Shown here: positions 7,868-14,393 of the stretch, in pieces | How positions within the stretch are numbered: position 1 is the stretch's first letter | How the letters are laid out: every line of letters begins with the position of its first letter | Assembly: GCA_029266795.1 (NCBI GenBank) | Contig: JAQSWE010000059.1 | Coordinates: 1 to 19,248 of the forward strand | Origin: Alphaproteobacteria bacterium | GTDB taxonomy: Bacteria; Pseudomonadota; Alphaproteobacteria; Micavibrionales; UBA2020 | Direction: 5' to 3' | Length of the DNA stretch: 19,248 nucleotides | Made by a program: the position numbers and the translations under genes | Notes under the pieces: model-generated | Database searches by the model: none | Told to the model about the DNA's origin: nothing | What the model saw: only the letters and a program-made list of their open reading frames with translations

Positions 7868-8736
7868 ATGCGTATACTCGCCGTTATTCTTTTGTCGCTA
7901 CTTTTCATGACGCCTGCACGCGCAGAGCCGACCAAGGTCATGGTGGGTGCCTATGTGAACGATATTCAGGCGATCAACTTGCAGACGGACAGCTATCGCC
8001 TGGATTTATATGTCTGGTTCCGCTGGAACAACCCGGCAATCGATCCTTCCAAGTCATATGAATTCATGAACGCCTTCAACCCGTCCGAGCATGTCCGGAC
8101 GCCGTCATACGATGCACCGCAGAAAATGCCCGATGGTTCTCTCTATATGGTCGTGCGCCAGCAAGGGGAATTCAGCGCGAAGTTTCCGCTACAGCAGTAT
8201 CCTTTCGACAAACAGGAACTCCTGATGGCGATGGAGGATACTGCTTACTCGACCAACGAACTGGTTTACGTGCCGGATGACAAGGCGATCAAGCCCGTCA
8301 CGCTGAATAATCATATTCGCCTGTCCGGATTTGTCGTCGAGCAGCCGCGGCTGGAAGTGCAGGGGTATTCCTACCCCACCAATTTCGGTGATATCAGCCA
8401 GCCGGAGGCCGCGGTTTATTCGCGTGCCGTGATGTGCATCCCGCCTATATCGAAGGGCGGCTGGGCGTTGCGATCACCGCGCTGCTGACGCTTGTCGCCC
8501 TGCAACTGACTTCGGCGAGTTCGCTGCCGGAAGTGGACTACCTCCTGATGACCGACAAGGTATATCTCCTGTCCTACGCCTTTATCATCGCCACCATGAT
8601 GCAGGTTGCGCGTGTGTCGCAACTGGTGCATGACCGCAAATATGACGATGTGCACCGCAGCGACAGTCGCGCGATGGGCGTTTTTGTCGCGACACTGCTG
8701 GCGGGCTGCGTGCTTGTTTACGGGACGACGTTCTGA
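7868..8736 (+). pseudogene. Pentameric ligand-gated ion channel (Cys-loop family) gene, disrupted: M1 deleted and frame shifted
   Basis: The first part starts at ATG 7868, with AGGGG 7 nt upstream, and stops at 8488. It encodes a signal peptide (about 19 residues, ending ARA) and a beta-sandwich ligand-binding domain with the family signatures YRLDLYVWFRW and YPFDKQELLMAMED, ending at the last strand (AAVYSRAVM). The second part, in another frame (open from about 8434, stop at 8734-8736), encodes the M1-M2 linker HPAYIEGR, M2 (LGVAITALLTLVALQLTSAS), M3 (TDKVYLLSYAFIIATMMQVA) and M4 (MGVFVATLLAGCVLVYGTTF). The M1 helix expected between them, roughly 30-40 residues, is absent, since the two parts abut at about 8432-8437. 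The lesion therefore looks like a deletion that also shifted the frame, not a single-base frameshift. An intact gene would make a cation- or anion-selective receptor of the GLIC/ELIC superfamily. A further in-frame ATG at 7793 lacks a ribosome binding site. The end overlaps the next gene (TGATG). Confidence 0.82.
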
Positions 8737-9467
8737 TGCGGATAGTCTTCGCGCTTCTTTTGATGCTGCTGGCCGCTGCTCCTGCCCAGGCGGAAACGCT
8801 GAATGTGCTGTTCGTCGGCAATAGCTACACCCTGCGCAACGACCTGACCGGTATGCTGGAGAAAATTGCAGCATCTGGGAAGGGGCCGCAGATCAAGGCG
8901 CAGACGGCGGCGAAGAACGGCGCGACGCTGAAAGAATTGTGGAACGACGAAAAACTGCGCAACGAACTTTATGTCGGCCGCCGCAATGTGGTGGTTTTGC
9001 AGGAGCAAAGCCTATGGGCGCAACTGCCGGAAACGGTCGAGGATACGGCGAAATCGGCGCGGCTGTGGGGCGAAGAAATCGCCAAGGCGGGTGCGAAGCC
9101 CGTTATTTTCGAAACATGGGAACGCCAGCCCGGCAGCTTCTGGTATACCGACAAACGCTTCGGGTTTTTGAAAACGCCGAAAAATATGCGTGATAAAAAC
9201 GCCGCCGCGTCTGCCGCGCTTGCCGCGCAGCTGAAGGCACAGGTAGCGCCGGTGGGGCATGCCTATGCCACGCTCCTCAAGCAGAATTCCAAATGGCCGT
9301 TGTATGAAGCGGATAGCCATCATCCCTCCATCCCCGGCACCTATCTTGCGGCGCTTGTGCTTTACAAAACGCTGACGGGACGTTCACCCCAAGAAACGAC
9401 ATTCGTGCCGCAGGGTGTGAACGCGGAATCCGCGGCGATACTGCGCCAGATCGCGGCGGCGGAGTAA
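8736..9467 (+). CDS. Periplasmic SGNH/GDSL-type hydrolase (DUF4886-like)
   Basis: A 243-residue exported esterase-like protein. Residues 1-19 form a signal peptide ending AQA. Block I is FVGNSYT with nucleophile Ser30. The VVVLQEQS segment occupies the block III region, with Gln where classical SGNH enzymes have Asn, as is usual for DUF4886-type members. Block V is ADSHHPS, with Asp193 and His196 completing the triad. The substrate cannot be read from sequence; acylated glycans or other esters are typical of the superfamily. Its ATG overlaps the upstream channel gene stop (TGATG), and its own stop overlaps the next start (TAATG), indicating translational coupling in one operon. The upstream frameshift makes ribosomes stop at 8488, so coupling to this start may be weakened. 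Confidence 0.85.
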   Translation: MRIVFALLLMLLAAAPAQAETLNVLFVGNSYTLRNDLTGMLEKIAASGKGPQIKAQTAAKNGATLKELWNDEKLRNELYVGRRNVVVLQEQSLWAQLPETVEDTAKSARLWGEEIAKAGAKPVIFETWERQPGSFWYTDKRFGFLKTPKNMRDKNAAASAALAAQLKAQVAPVGHAYATLLKQNSKWPLYEADSHHPSIPGTYLAALVLYKTLTGRSPQETTFVPQGVNAESAAILRQIAAAE

Positions 9468-10375
9468 TGGCGCGCCAGCATATTCCTGCCGTCGGTATTT
9501 GGCTTACGCTTGCAGCCTATTTCATCCTGTCGCTATTCTCGGCGCTCAATAAATATGTGCAGGAACTGGGATATGGCGCGACGCAGGTCATGTTTTTTGA
9601 CGGTCTCGTGGGGATGATCTGCATGGTCGCGATTGCCGCCCAGCAGAAAGATTTAAAAGGCCTGCGTCCGCGAAAATTTACGCAGGTTGTGCTGATGATC
9701 CTGAACGTTGGCGCGGCCTTCATGATTTTTCCGGCCTATCCGCATTTACCCTTGGTGACGGCATACCTGATCGCCTTTACCGGACCGTTGATGATCACGC
9801 TGTTGTCGGCGGTATTTCTGAAGGAAAAAATAGGGTTTCCGCAGGCGGCGGCCGTGTTGGTAGGTTTTGGTGCGGTCGCATATTCCATGGTCGCGCAGCA
9901 GGCAAACGGCCTTGCTGCCGCGTTCGATCCTGCGCAGTTGCCCTATATCCTCCGCATGATCGCAGGGACTTTTTTGTTCGCCACAACACAAGTGATGGTA
10001 CGCAAACTGTCGGATACCGAAAGCACATGGTCTTTCCCGTTTTTTTATTACGCTGGAATGTTCGTGCTGACGGGCCTGTTTTTTCACGACGGCATCGTTT
10101 TGCCGACAGCGCCGCGCGAATGGGCCTTGCTGATGAGCCTTGGCGTGCTGGATGCCGCCTCGCTTGCCATGATTTATCTGGGGCTGAAATACGCCAAGGC
10201 ATCGACCGTGGTGCCGTTCCAGTATTCGGCCATGATCTGGATTGTGCTGCTCGATCTTGTACTGTGGGATAAAATACCGGTATTGCCGCAGGTCATTGGG
10301 GCGGTTGTGCTGGTGGCGGCGGGAATCTACCTCGCAACGCATGAACGCAAGCTGTACCGGAATAGCGTTAAATAA
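9467..10375 (+). CDS. EamA/DMT-family inner-membrane transporter
   Basis: A 302-residue polytopic membrane protein with about ten hydrophobic helices in two repeats (about residues 8-145 and 155-295), the layout of drug/metabolite transporters with two EamA domains. Recognisable segments include the TAYLIAFTGPLMITLLSAVF helix followed by LKEKIG in the first repeat and YAKASTVVPFQYSAMIW followed by LWDKIP in the second, the usual paired motifs of the family. It would export or import a small metabolite; the substrate is not predictable. The start overlaps the stop of the SGNH hydrolase gene by one base (TAATG), so it is the last gene of the 7868-10375 unit. No clear rho-independent terminator follows. 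Confidence 0.9.
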   Translation: MARQHIPAVGIWLTLAAYFILSLFSALNKYVQELGYGATQVMFFDGLVGMICMVAIAAQQKDLKGLRPRKFTQVVLMILNVGAAFMIFPAYPHLPLVTAYLIAFTGPLMITLLSAVFLKEKIGFPQAAAVLVGFGAVAYSMVAQQANGLAAAFDPAQLPYILRMIAGTFLFATTQVMVRKLSDTESTWSFPFFYYAGMFVLTGLFFHDGIVLPTAPREWALLMSLGVLDAASLAMIYLGLKYAKASTVVPFQYSAMIWIVLLDLVLWDKIPVLPQVIGAVVLVAAGIYLATHERKLYRNSVK

Positions 10376-10464
10376 CTGACATCATTTGTATTTAAACCCC
10401 TCTTGATTAAGCCTGAAATTGGGGCTACCAAGGGATCAATCACTTTTTATTTCCGGAGGATTTC

Positions 10465-10767
10465 ATGGTTCACGATCCCGCACGCCCGCGCGGCCCCGCC
10501 ACCGTTCCCAACAGCTACATCCTGACGACCGCGCAGGATGCGAATTTCTTCGACATGATCGCCGAAGTCGACAAGCTGATCAAAGCCGAAGGCCGTGAAG
10601 CCGACGTGAAATGGGGCAATAAATTCACCATGATCGGCGTCGCGATGCTGACTTGCGATGATGCCTTCGCCGAGAAAATCAAGACGTTGCCCTATGTCGG
10701 CGGCGTTGAAAAAGAAAACTACGTCTATCCGGCCAAGAAAAAATCGCCGGGCGGTCCGCGCATTTAA
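10465..10767 (+). CDS. Small protein with inhibitor-I9/propeptide-like pattern, copy A
   Basis: A 100-residue protein with no signal peptide. A strong Shine-Dalgarno (GGAGGA, 10455-10460) lies 4 nt before the ATG. The order of elements is a beta strand (YILTT, about 18-22), a helix (about 27-42), a strand (FTMIGVAML), a helix (DDAFAEKIKTLP) and a final strand (VGGVEKENYVY). That matches the ferredoxin-like alpha/beta fold of subtilisin propeptides and I9 inhibitors, including the typical LPxVxxVExE ending. A Lys/Pro-rich tail follows (90-100). It is followed after 2 nt by a diverged paralogue. No subtilase is encoded nearby, so an inhibitor or chaperone role is only inferred from the fold pattern; the real function is unknown. 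Confidence 0.75.
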   Translation: MVHDPARPRGPATVPNSYILTTAQDANFFDMIAEVDKLIKAEGREADVKWGNKFTMIGVAMLTCDDAFAEKIKTLPYVGGVEKENYVYPAKKKSPGGPRI

Positions 10768-10769
10768 TC

Positions 10770-11126
10770 ATGGCGAAGCCATCGCAATCATCCGTCTTGC
10801 GCGACTGTTATATCGTGATGGCGAAGCTGCCGCGCCGCAAGCCGGGCGGCCTTACGGCCGAATTCGGCAGCGTGGCGGAGGCTAAGTCGCAATCCACCGA
10901 TAAAATGGTGCGCGCCATCCGCCGCCTTGCGCAGAAGCATGGCGCGGAGGTGCAGATTGAAACGCGCGGCATCCTCGCCAGCGGTTTTGCGAAAGTGAAA
11001 TGCGACCGCTATTTCGCGAAGCTGATGCAGGAACTGCCCAGCGTTTATCAAGTGGAGCAGGAGCGTGTCGCACTGCCAGCGAACAAAGGCCCGCGCTTCA
11101 ACCGCAGCCCGAAGGTGAATCCATGA
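10770..11126 (+). CDS. Small protein with inhibitor-I9/propeptide-like pattern, copy B
   Basis: A 118-residue cytoplasmic protein that begins 2 nt after the stop of copy A. Residues 72-98 align without gaps to residues 58-84 of copy A with 12 of 27 identities, including Cys-Asp, Phe-Ala, Leu-Pro and Val-Glu-x-Glu. The first strand is YIVMA (about 14-18). Compared with copy A, it has an insertion of basic and Gly residues after the first strand. It is rich in Arg and Lys and ends in a basic, disordered-looking tail (NKGPRFNRSPKVNP). The stop overlaps the next ATG (ATGA). The pair looks like a tandem duplication that has diverged. Binding to a protease or to another protein is possible; I cannot name a partner. 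Confidence 0.75.
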   Translation: MAKPSQSSVLRDCYIVMAKLPRRKPGGLTAEFGSVAEAKSQSTDKMVRAIRRLAQKHGAEVQIETRGILASGFAKVKCDRYFAKLMQELPSVYQVEQERVALPANKGPRFNRSPKVNP

Positions 11127-11236
11127 AGATCCTGAAATGCGTGAAGGGGTTGAAGGACCGCTTTATGGCGGCGCTGAAGCCGAAAGAAAAGCCGATTTGC
11201 GCGAAGCCGCCGCAGCCTCCAGCACCCGCGCCTTGA
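11123..11236 (+). CDS. Very short Lys/Pro-rich ORF, or N-terminal part of the following gene
   Basis: A 37-codon frame that starts on the ATGA overlap with the stop of copy B and ends in PPAPAP at a TGA (11234-11236). Its sequence begins MKILKCVKGLKDRF, and its codons (CTG, AAG, CCG, GCG) look like those of the neighbours. The TGA is embedded in TTGA, where TTG (11233) is in frame with the downstream ORF. It may be a genuine small protein, a coupling leader, or the true N-terminus of the downstream protein separated by a -1 frame change. Confidence 0.4.
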   Translation: MKILKCVKGLKDRFMAALKPKEKPICAKPPQPPAPAP

Positions 11237-11622
11237 CCGACGACCGCAAAATCTATCGCACCGGCGCGTACAAAACCCGCCGCGACAACCAGAACAGCAA
11301 CGTATTCTGGTCGATGGACCCCGCATTCAACCAACCGGGTTACTGGATCCGCGAACATCACCTCTACGAAAAGGGCTCGTACTCCGCGCTGATTTCGGAA
11401 GCGATGCCCGAAGCCGAAGCGCTCGCGAAAATCGAAATACTGGAGCGGGACGCGCAGCTGAAATTACCGCCCGCTGATATGAGCTATCTCGACCATCAAT
11501 GGATCGGCAGCGCCTATCGTGATGCCACGCCGCTGGACGAAAATCCGCTGCATGTGAAAGATCGGACGAACAAGGCATTGAAGATTCTCAAGTCGAGAAA
11601 GCCGCCAAAACTCGGCTTGTAA
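11137..11622 (+). CDS. Hypothetical protein, start uncertain
   Basis: I do not recognise this family. The 161-codon frame has a convincing body from about residue 33 onward (LTDDRKIYRTGAYKTRRD, NVFWSMDPAFNQPGYWIREH, HHLYEKGSYSALISEAMPEA, ending KSRKPPKLGL). It is aromatic-rich, without signal peptide or membrane segment, and with a basic C-terminus. The first 32 codons overlap another plausible frame (11123-11236) and use codons such as AGA and GGA that are rarer around here. The true start may therefore be TTG at 11233, in a TTGA stop/start overlap, giving 129 residues. It is the last gene of the 10465-11622 group and is followed by an AT-rich gap before the rpsD promoter. Confidence 0.65.
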   Translation: MREGVEGPLYGGAEAERKADLREAAAASSTRALTDDRKIYRTGAYKTRRDNQNSNVFWSMDPAFNQPGYWIREHHLYEKGSYSALISEAMPEAEALAKIEILERDAQLKLPPADMSYLDHQWIGSAYRDATPLDENPLHVKDRTNKALKILKSRKPPKLGL

Positions 11623-11698
11623 CGCGATATTTCTCCAAGGTATCTTGTAAGGTATTGAATTCACGTATTATTTATCGTTTTTATTCATAATTATCAGA

Positions 11699-11726
11699 TT
11701 GACAATCCCGCAGAAACCCTTATATT
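11699..11726 (+). promoter_or_regulatory. Sigma-70-type promoter of rpsD
   Basis: TTGACA (11699-11704), a 16-nt spacer, then TATATT (11721-11726). A very AT-rich stretch (11660-11698) precedes it and could act as an UP element. It lies about 120 nt upstream of the rpsD start, and no other gene intervenes. Confidence 0.75.
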
Positions 11727-11732
11727 CGCTCA

Positions 11733-11842
11733 CATTCCCGGGAATGAGGGGAGGGGCTGCTTTGCCCTGACCACGTCGCCTCGATGAGAGGGCCGAACTA
11801 CCGGGACAATTGTAAAAACGATGTAAAACATCTTTAGAAGGA
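11733..11842 (+). promoter_or_regulatory. Structured 5' leader of rpsD
   Basis: The expected transcript start lies near 11733, giving a leader of about 115 nt. It begins with a perfect 14-bp palindrome, CATTCCCGGGAATG (11733-11746). It contains a possible GCCCT (11764-11768)/AGGGC (11789-11793) stem, which competes with a CCTC/GAGG hairpin (11779-11791), and a GATGT-AAA-ACATC hairpin (11820-11832) directly before the Shine-Dalgarno (AGAAGG, 11836-11841). S4 autoregulates its own mRNA in other bacteria; that these elements do so here is inference. Confidence 0.4.
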
Positions 11843-11849
11843 AACGATA

Positions 11850-12464
11850 ATGGCTAAACGTCCGCAGGCTAAACACAAAATCGACCGCCGCCTTGGTGTA
11901 AACCTCTGGGGCCGCGCAAAATCTCCCTACAACAAGCGCGAATACGGCCCCGGCCAGCACGGCCAGAACCGCAAGAAGCCGACCGACTACGCGATCCAGC
12001 TGCTCGCAAAACAAAAACTGCGCGGCTACTACGCGAACATCGGCGAAGGCCAGTTCTATCGCCTGTACGAAGAAGCGCGCCGCCGCAAGGGTGACTCGGG
12101 CCACAACCTGGTCGAGCTGCTCGAGCGCCGCATCGACACCGTCATGTACCGCATGAAATTCGTCCCCACCATGTTCGCCGCACGCCAGTTCGTGAACCAC
12201 GGCCACGTTAAAGTGAACGGCAAACGCGTCACCATCCCCTCGCTGCAGCTGAAAGACGGCGATGTGATCGAAGTGAAGGAAAAATCTCTCCAGCTCGCGC
12301 TCGTCGTGCTGGCAGTCGATGCTCCCGACCGCGAAGTGCCGGGCTACCTCGAAGTGAACCACAAAGAAGGCACCGGCAAATTCGTCCGCGGCCCGAAATT
12401 CGAAGAAGTCCCGTACCCCGTCCGTATGGAACCGAACCTCATCATCGAATTCTATTCCCGCTAA
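11850..12464 (+). CDS. rpsD: 30S ribosomal protein S4
   Basis: A 204-residue primary 16S rRNA-binding protein that nucleates assembly of the small subunit body. It starts MAKRPQAKHKIDRRLGVNLW, then has KREYGPGQHGQNRKKPTDY, the alphaproteobacterial form without the N-terminal zinc cysteines. The S4 RNA-binding domain covers about residues 94-155 (LLERRIDTVMYRMKFVPT and ARQFVNHGHVKVNGKRV, DGDVIEVKEKS). It ends with the typical PNLIIEFYSR. AGAAGG precedes the ATG. It is transcribed alone from the promoter at 11699 and ends at a terminator at 12483-12512. As a highly expressed gene it uses the favoured codons of this genome. Confidence 0.98.
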   Translation: MAKRPQAKHKIDRRLGVNLWGRAKSPYNKREYGPGQHGQNRKKPTDYAIQLLAKQKLRGYYANIGEGQFYRLYEEARRRKGDSGHNLVELLERRIDTVMYRMKFVPTMFAARQFVNHGHVKVNGKRVTIPSLQLKDGDVIEVKEKSLQLALVVLAVDAPDREVPGYLEVNHKEGTGKFVRGPKFEEVPYPVRMEPNLIIEFYSR

Positions 12465-12482
12465 TCAGGATAGAATTCCAGC

Positions 12483-12512
12483 AAAAAGCCGCTCCGCAAG
12501 GGCGGCTTTTTT
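12483..12512 (+). terminator. Rho-independent terminator of rpsD
   Basis: AAAAAGCCGC (12483-12492) pairs with GCGGCTTTTTT (12502-12512) around a short loop. The hairpin is GC-rich at its top and ends in a run of six T, 18 nt after the rpsD stop codon. Confidence 0.9.
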
Positions 12513-12518
12513 GTTGTC

Positions 12519-12546
12519 TTGACAGGATACGGGTAGGGGGTATTAT
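12519..12546 (+). promoter_or_regulatory. Sigma-70-type promoter of the 12573 gene
   Basis: TTGACA (12519-12524), a 16-nt spacer and TATTAT (12541-12546) lie immediately after the rpsD terminator and 27 nt before the next start codon. A Shine-Dalgarno GGAGG (12560-12564) follows. Confidence 0.75.
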
Positions 12547-12572
12547 CCGTAACATCAACCGGAGGCGTAACC

Positions 12573-13193
12573 ATGTTCTTCAAGAAACGGCGCGAAGCGG
12601 CGGAAGCCAAGGCAGCGGAAGCGAAGCAGGAAATCCTGCGCACGCTGGACCAGCGTTTTGAAGAAGCAACGCAGAGCCGCGACCCCGCTGAAAAAATCCT
12701 GAAACTGGAAGACCAGAAGCAGGCGATCGACACTTTCGTTGATACCGCCAACGGCGACATCAAGGCGCAGGCCAAAGGCAAATGGCTGGGCGGTTATTTC
12801 GGCGCGACCATCGGCACGAACCTCGCCATCGACATTGTTTCCGTGGCCCTGACCGGGATTCCGGCATCGGCGCTGTTTATCGTGCCCAGCATCGTGATCG
12901 GCTGGATGACCGGTGACAAGCGCGTGGAAAAAGCGAAGGAAAAGCTGGAGGCCGCCAACGCCGAATTCTTCGGCAGCCTGCAGGCGAAACGCGACCGCGC
13001 AGACGAAGCGGTGCAGGCCGCCATGAACGTCGATATGCGCGACTTCGCCGAGTCCCCGAAATTCTCGCAGCTGCTGGAGCGCGTGCCGAGCCTGCGCCAG
13101 AAGTTCGCCGAATCCTACCGCCGCCATGTCGATGGCACGATCAGCGACGTACCGCCCGCGCCGAAGAGGAAAGATCCCGGGCTGCACCTTTAA
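12573..13193 (+). CDS. Hypothetical membrane-associated coiled-coil protein
   Basis: I do not recognise this family. The 206-residue protein has an Ala/Glu/Lys-rich amphipathic N-terminal helix (about 3-65, starting MFFKKRREAAEAKAAEAKQE). A hydrophobic, Gly-rich stretch follows (about 70-114), which can form a helical hairpin (GGYFGATIGTNLAIDIVSVA, then ASALFIVPSIVIGWMTG). A second charged helix covers about 116-150, followed by a soluble tail with LLERVPSLRQKFAESYRRHV and a basic Pro-rich end. No signal peptide is seen. GGAGG precedes the ATG, and it has its own strong promoter, so it is probably well expressed. Its hairpin-between-coils layout suggests a membrane-anchored scaffold; that is inference. 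Confidence 0.8.
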   Translation: MFFKKRREAAEAKAAEAKQEILRTLDQRFEEATQSRDPAEKILKLEDQKQAIDTFVDTANGDIKAQAKGKWLGGYFGATIGTNLAIDIVSVALTGIPASALFIVPSIVIGWMTGDKRVEKAKEKLEAANAEFFGSLQAKRDRADEAVQAAMNVDMRDFAESPKFSQLLERVPSLRQKFAESYRRHVDGTISDVPPAPKRKDPGLHL

Positions 13194-13198
13194 TACAC

Positions 13199-13275
13199 TG
13201 TCATCCTGAGCGCAGCGAAGGATCTTCCTTGTTTCCGCAAGAGTAGGGGGATTCTTCGCTGCGCTCAGAATGACA
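13199..13275. repeat. Long imperfect inverted repeat between convergent genes
   Basis: The left arm (13199-13224, starting TGTCATCCTGAGCGCAGCGA) and the right arm (13250-13275, ending CTGCGCTCAGAATGACA) are near-perfect reverse complements, with two transitions that keep G-U pairing possible. The loop is about 25 nt. Elements beginning TGTCATCCTGAGCG are a common dispersed repeat in bacterial genomes. Its place between the 12573 gene and convergent trmJ would allow it to serve as a bidirectional transcript end. Confidence 0.75.
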
Positions 13276-13284
13276 AAGTTGAGG

Positions 13285-14064
13285 TCACTTCCGCATACGC
13301 TTGCCCGTCAGGCAGGAAAAAATTCCGTGCATCGTGCGAACATCCTGCTGCGTCATGCCGGAGCGATGAAAGAAATTGCCTATGTTCCGCAAGATCGTGG
13401 GGCGCTGTTCGGGGCTCCGGAAAAATCCGCCGGTGTCGAGGTCGTCTTCGAGGTGTTTCATCAGGTTCTCGACATCACCCTTGGTCGCGGGCGCGGTGTC
13501 GCCGAGGTCGGGAACGACCTGTTCTTCTCGGAACGGGTTGTCGGCATTCAGCCATGCATAGCAGGTCAGCAGCACGGCCTGCGCAAGGTTCAGCGATGAA
13601 AATCCGGGGTTGAGCGGGATGTTGACGATGGCGGATGCCAGCGCCACGTCGTCGGATTCCAAACCCGTGCGCTCCGGCCCGAACATGATGCCGCATTTTT
13701 GGGTATTCACGTTGCGGGCGCGGATTTCTTTCGCTGCTGCCTCCGCCGTGTAAATATCCTTCACCACGCCGCGTTCGCGCGCTGTCGTCGCCACCACGAA
13801 TTCAAGGTCGGCTACCGCTTCCGCCGTCGTTTCATAAATTTTCGCGTTTTCGAGCAGGGCGATGGCTCCCGATGCCGCCGCCGTCGCATCCGGGTTCGGC
13901 CAGCCGTCGCGTGGCTTTACGATGCGCAGCTCCGTGACCGCGCAGTTCAGCATCGCCCGTGCGCACATACCAATATTCTGCCCTAGCTGAGGTCGCACGA
14001 GAATGACGGCGGGGGCGAGGGGAATCGCTTTGGTGTTTTCTTTTGCTGTGTTGGTACCGGCCAT
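13285..14064 (-). CDS. trmJ: tRNA (cytidine/uridine-2'-O-)-methyltransferase, TrmJ-like (SpoU/SPOUT class)
   Basis: A knotted SAM-dependent methyltransferase that modifies the ribose at position 32 of tRNA anticodon loops. Counting from ATG 14064 (259 residues), motif 1 is NIGMCARAMLNC (about 30-41), motif 2 is MFGPERTGLESDD (about 127-139), and motif 3 is NIPLNPGFSSLNLAQAV (about 148-164), which forms the trefoil knot and SAM site. The C-terminal helical extension with RPTILRNIGNFFHRSGM is typical of TrmJ. A longer frame begins with TTG at 14076 and overlaps the upstream gene's stop; I prefer ATG 14064, which lies 2 nt past that stop and has MAGTNTAKEN as N-terminus. It is probably cotranscribed with the small membrane gene upstream. 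Confidence 0.92.
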   Translation of the reverse strand: MAGTNTAKENTKAIPLAPAVILVRPQLGQNIGMCARAMLNCAVTELRIVKPRDGWPNPDATAAASGAIALLENAKIYETTAEAVADLEFVVATTARERGVVKDIYTAEAAAKEIRARNVNTQKCGIMFGPERTGLESDDVALASAIVNIPLNPGFSSLNLAQAVLLTCYAWLNADNPFREEQVVPDLGDTAPATKGDVENLMKHLEDDLDTGGFFRSPEQRPTILRNIGNFFHRSGMTQQDVRTMHGIFSCLTGKRMRK

Positions 14065-14066
14065 TT

Positions 14067-14393
14067 CTATTTCCAAATTAGTTTGTAACTAGTCCACCAA
14101 AGAAACACAGGGATAGCTAGCCAGAATATTACTGCTGGCTCCAAGGAATTTAATTCATGAAGTCCCCAAAGTGCCAAAAAAGTTGTCAGGTATGTTAGAA
14201 ACAAGACTATTGCCGTCAATAGTATTCGGCCTATCGTCCAGTTTTTCTTGCGAGGAACATTCGAGAAGTCTGGGGCTGGTGTCAGGGGATTTTCTCTGGT
14301 ATCCCTGATGATGTTGTTGTAGCAAAGTTTCAGAAAATAGATGGCAAAAAAGGCAGCTGCAAACAAAACTGTAAACCAGATAACACCGGCCAT
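14067..14393 (-). CDS. Small hypothetical membrane protein, AT-rich
   Basis: A 108-residue protein with about three membrane helices: VIWFTVLFAAAFFAIYFL (4-21), GRILLTAIVLFLTYLTTFLA (55-74) and AVIFWLAIPVFLWWTSY (87-103). A basic/polar loop lies between the first two. I do not recognise the family. The ATG at 14393 has AAGGAAAG upstream. Its DNA is clearly AT-richer than its flanks (48 G+C in the 120 bases 14101-14220, against 36 of 60 at 13921-13980 inside trmJ). It sits between gltX and trmJ. The sequence around its start (GGAAAGTAAAATGGCCGGT) nearly repeats that around the trmJ start. Both features suggest a later insertion. Confidence 0.72.
   Translation of the reverse strand: MAGVIWFTVLFAAAFFAIYFLKLCYNNIIRDTRENPLTPAPDFSNVPRKKNWTIGRILLTAIVLFLTYLTTFLALWGLHELNSLEPAVIFWLAIPVFLWWTSYKLIWK

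Noticed and set aside
8380..8488. Programmed ribosomal frameshift joining the two halves of the channel gene
   Set aside because: No slippery heptamer or stimulatory hairpin is evident, and a frameshift alone would not restore the absent M1 helix.
10376..10464. Promoter or terminator in the gap before the 10465 gene
   Set aside because: CCCC/GGGG and TTGAT/ATCAA complementarities exist, but the loops are long and no convincing -35/-10 pair or T-tailed hairpin is present; only the Shine-Dalgarno is clear.
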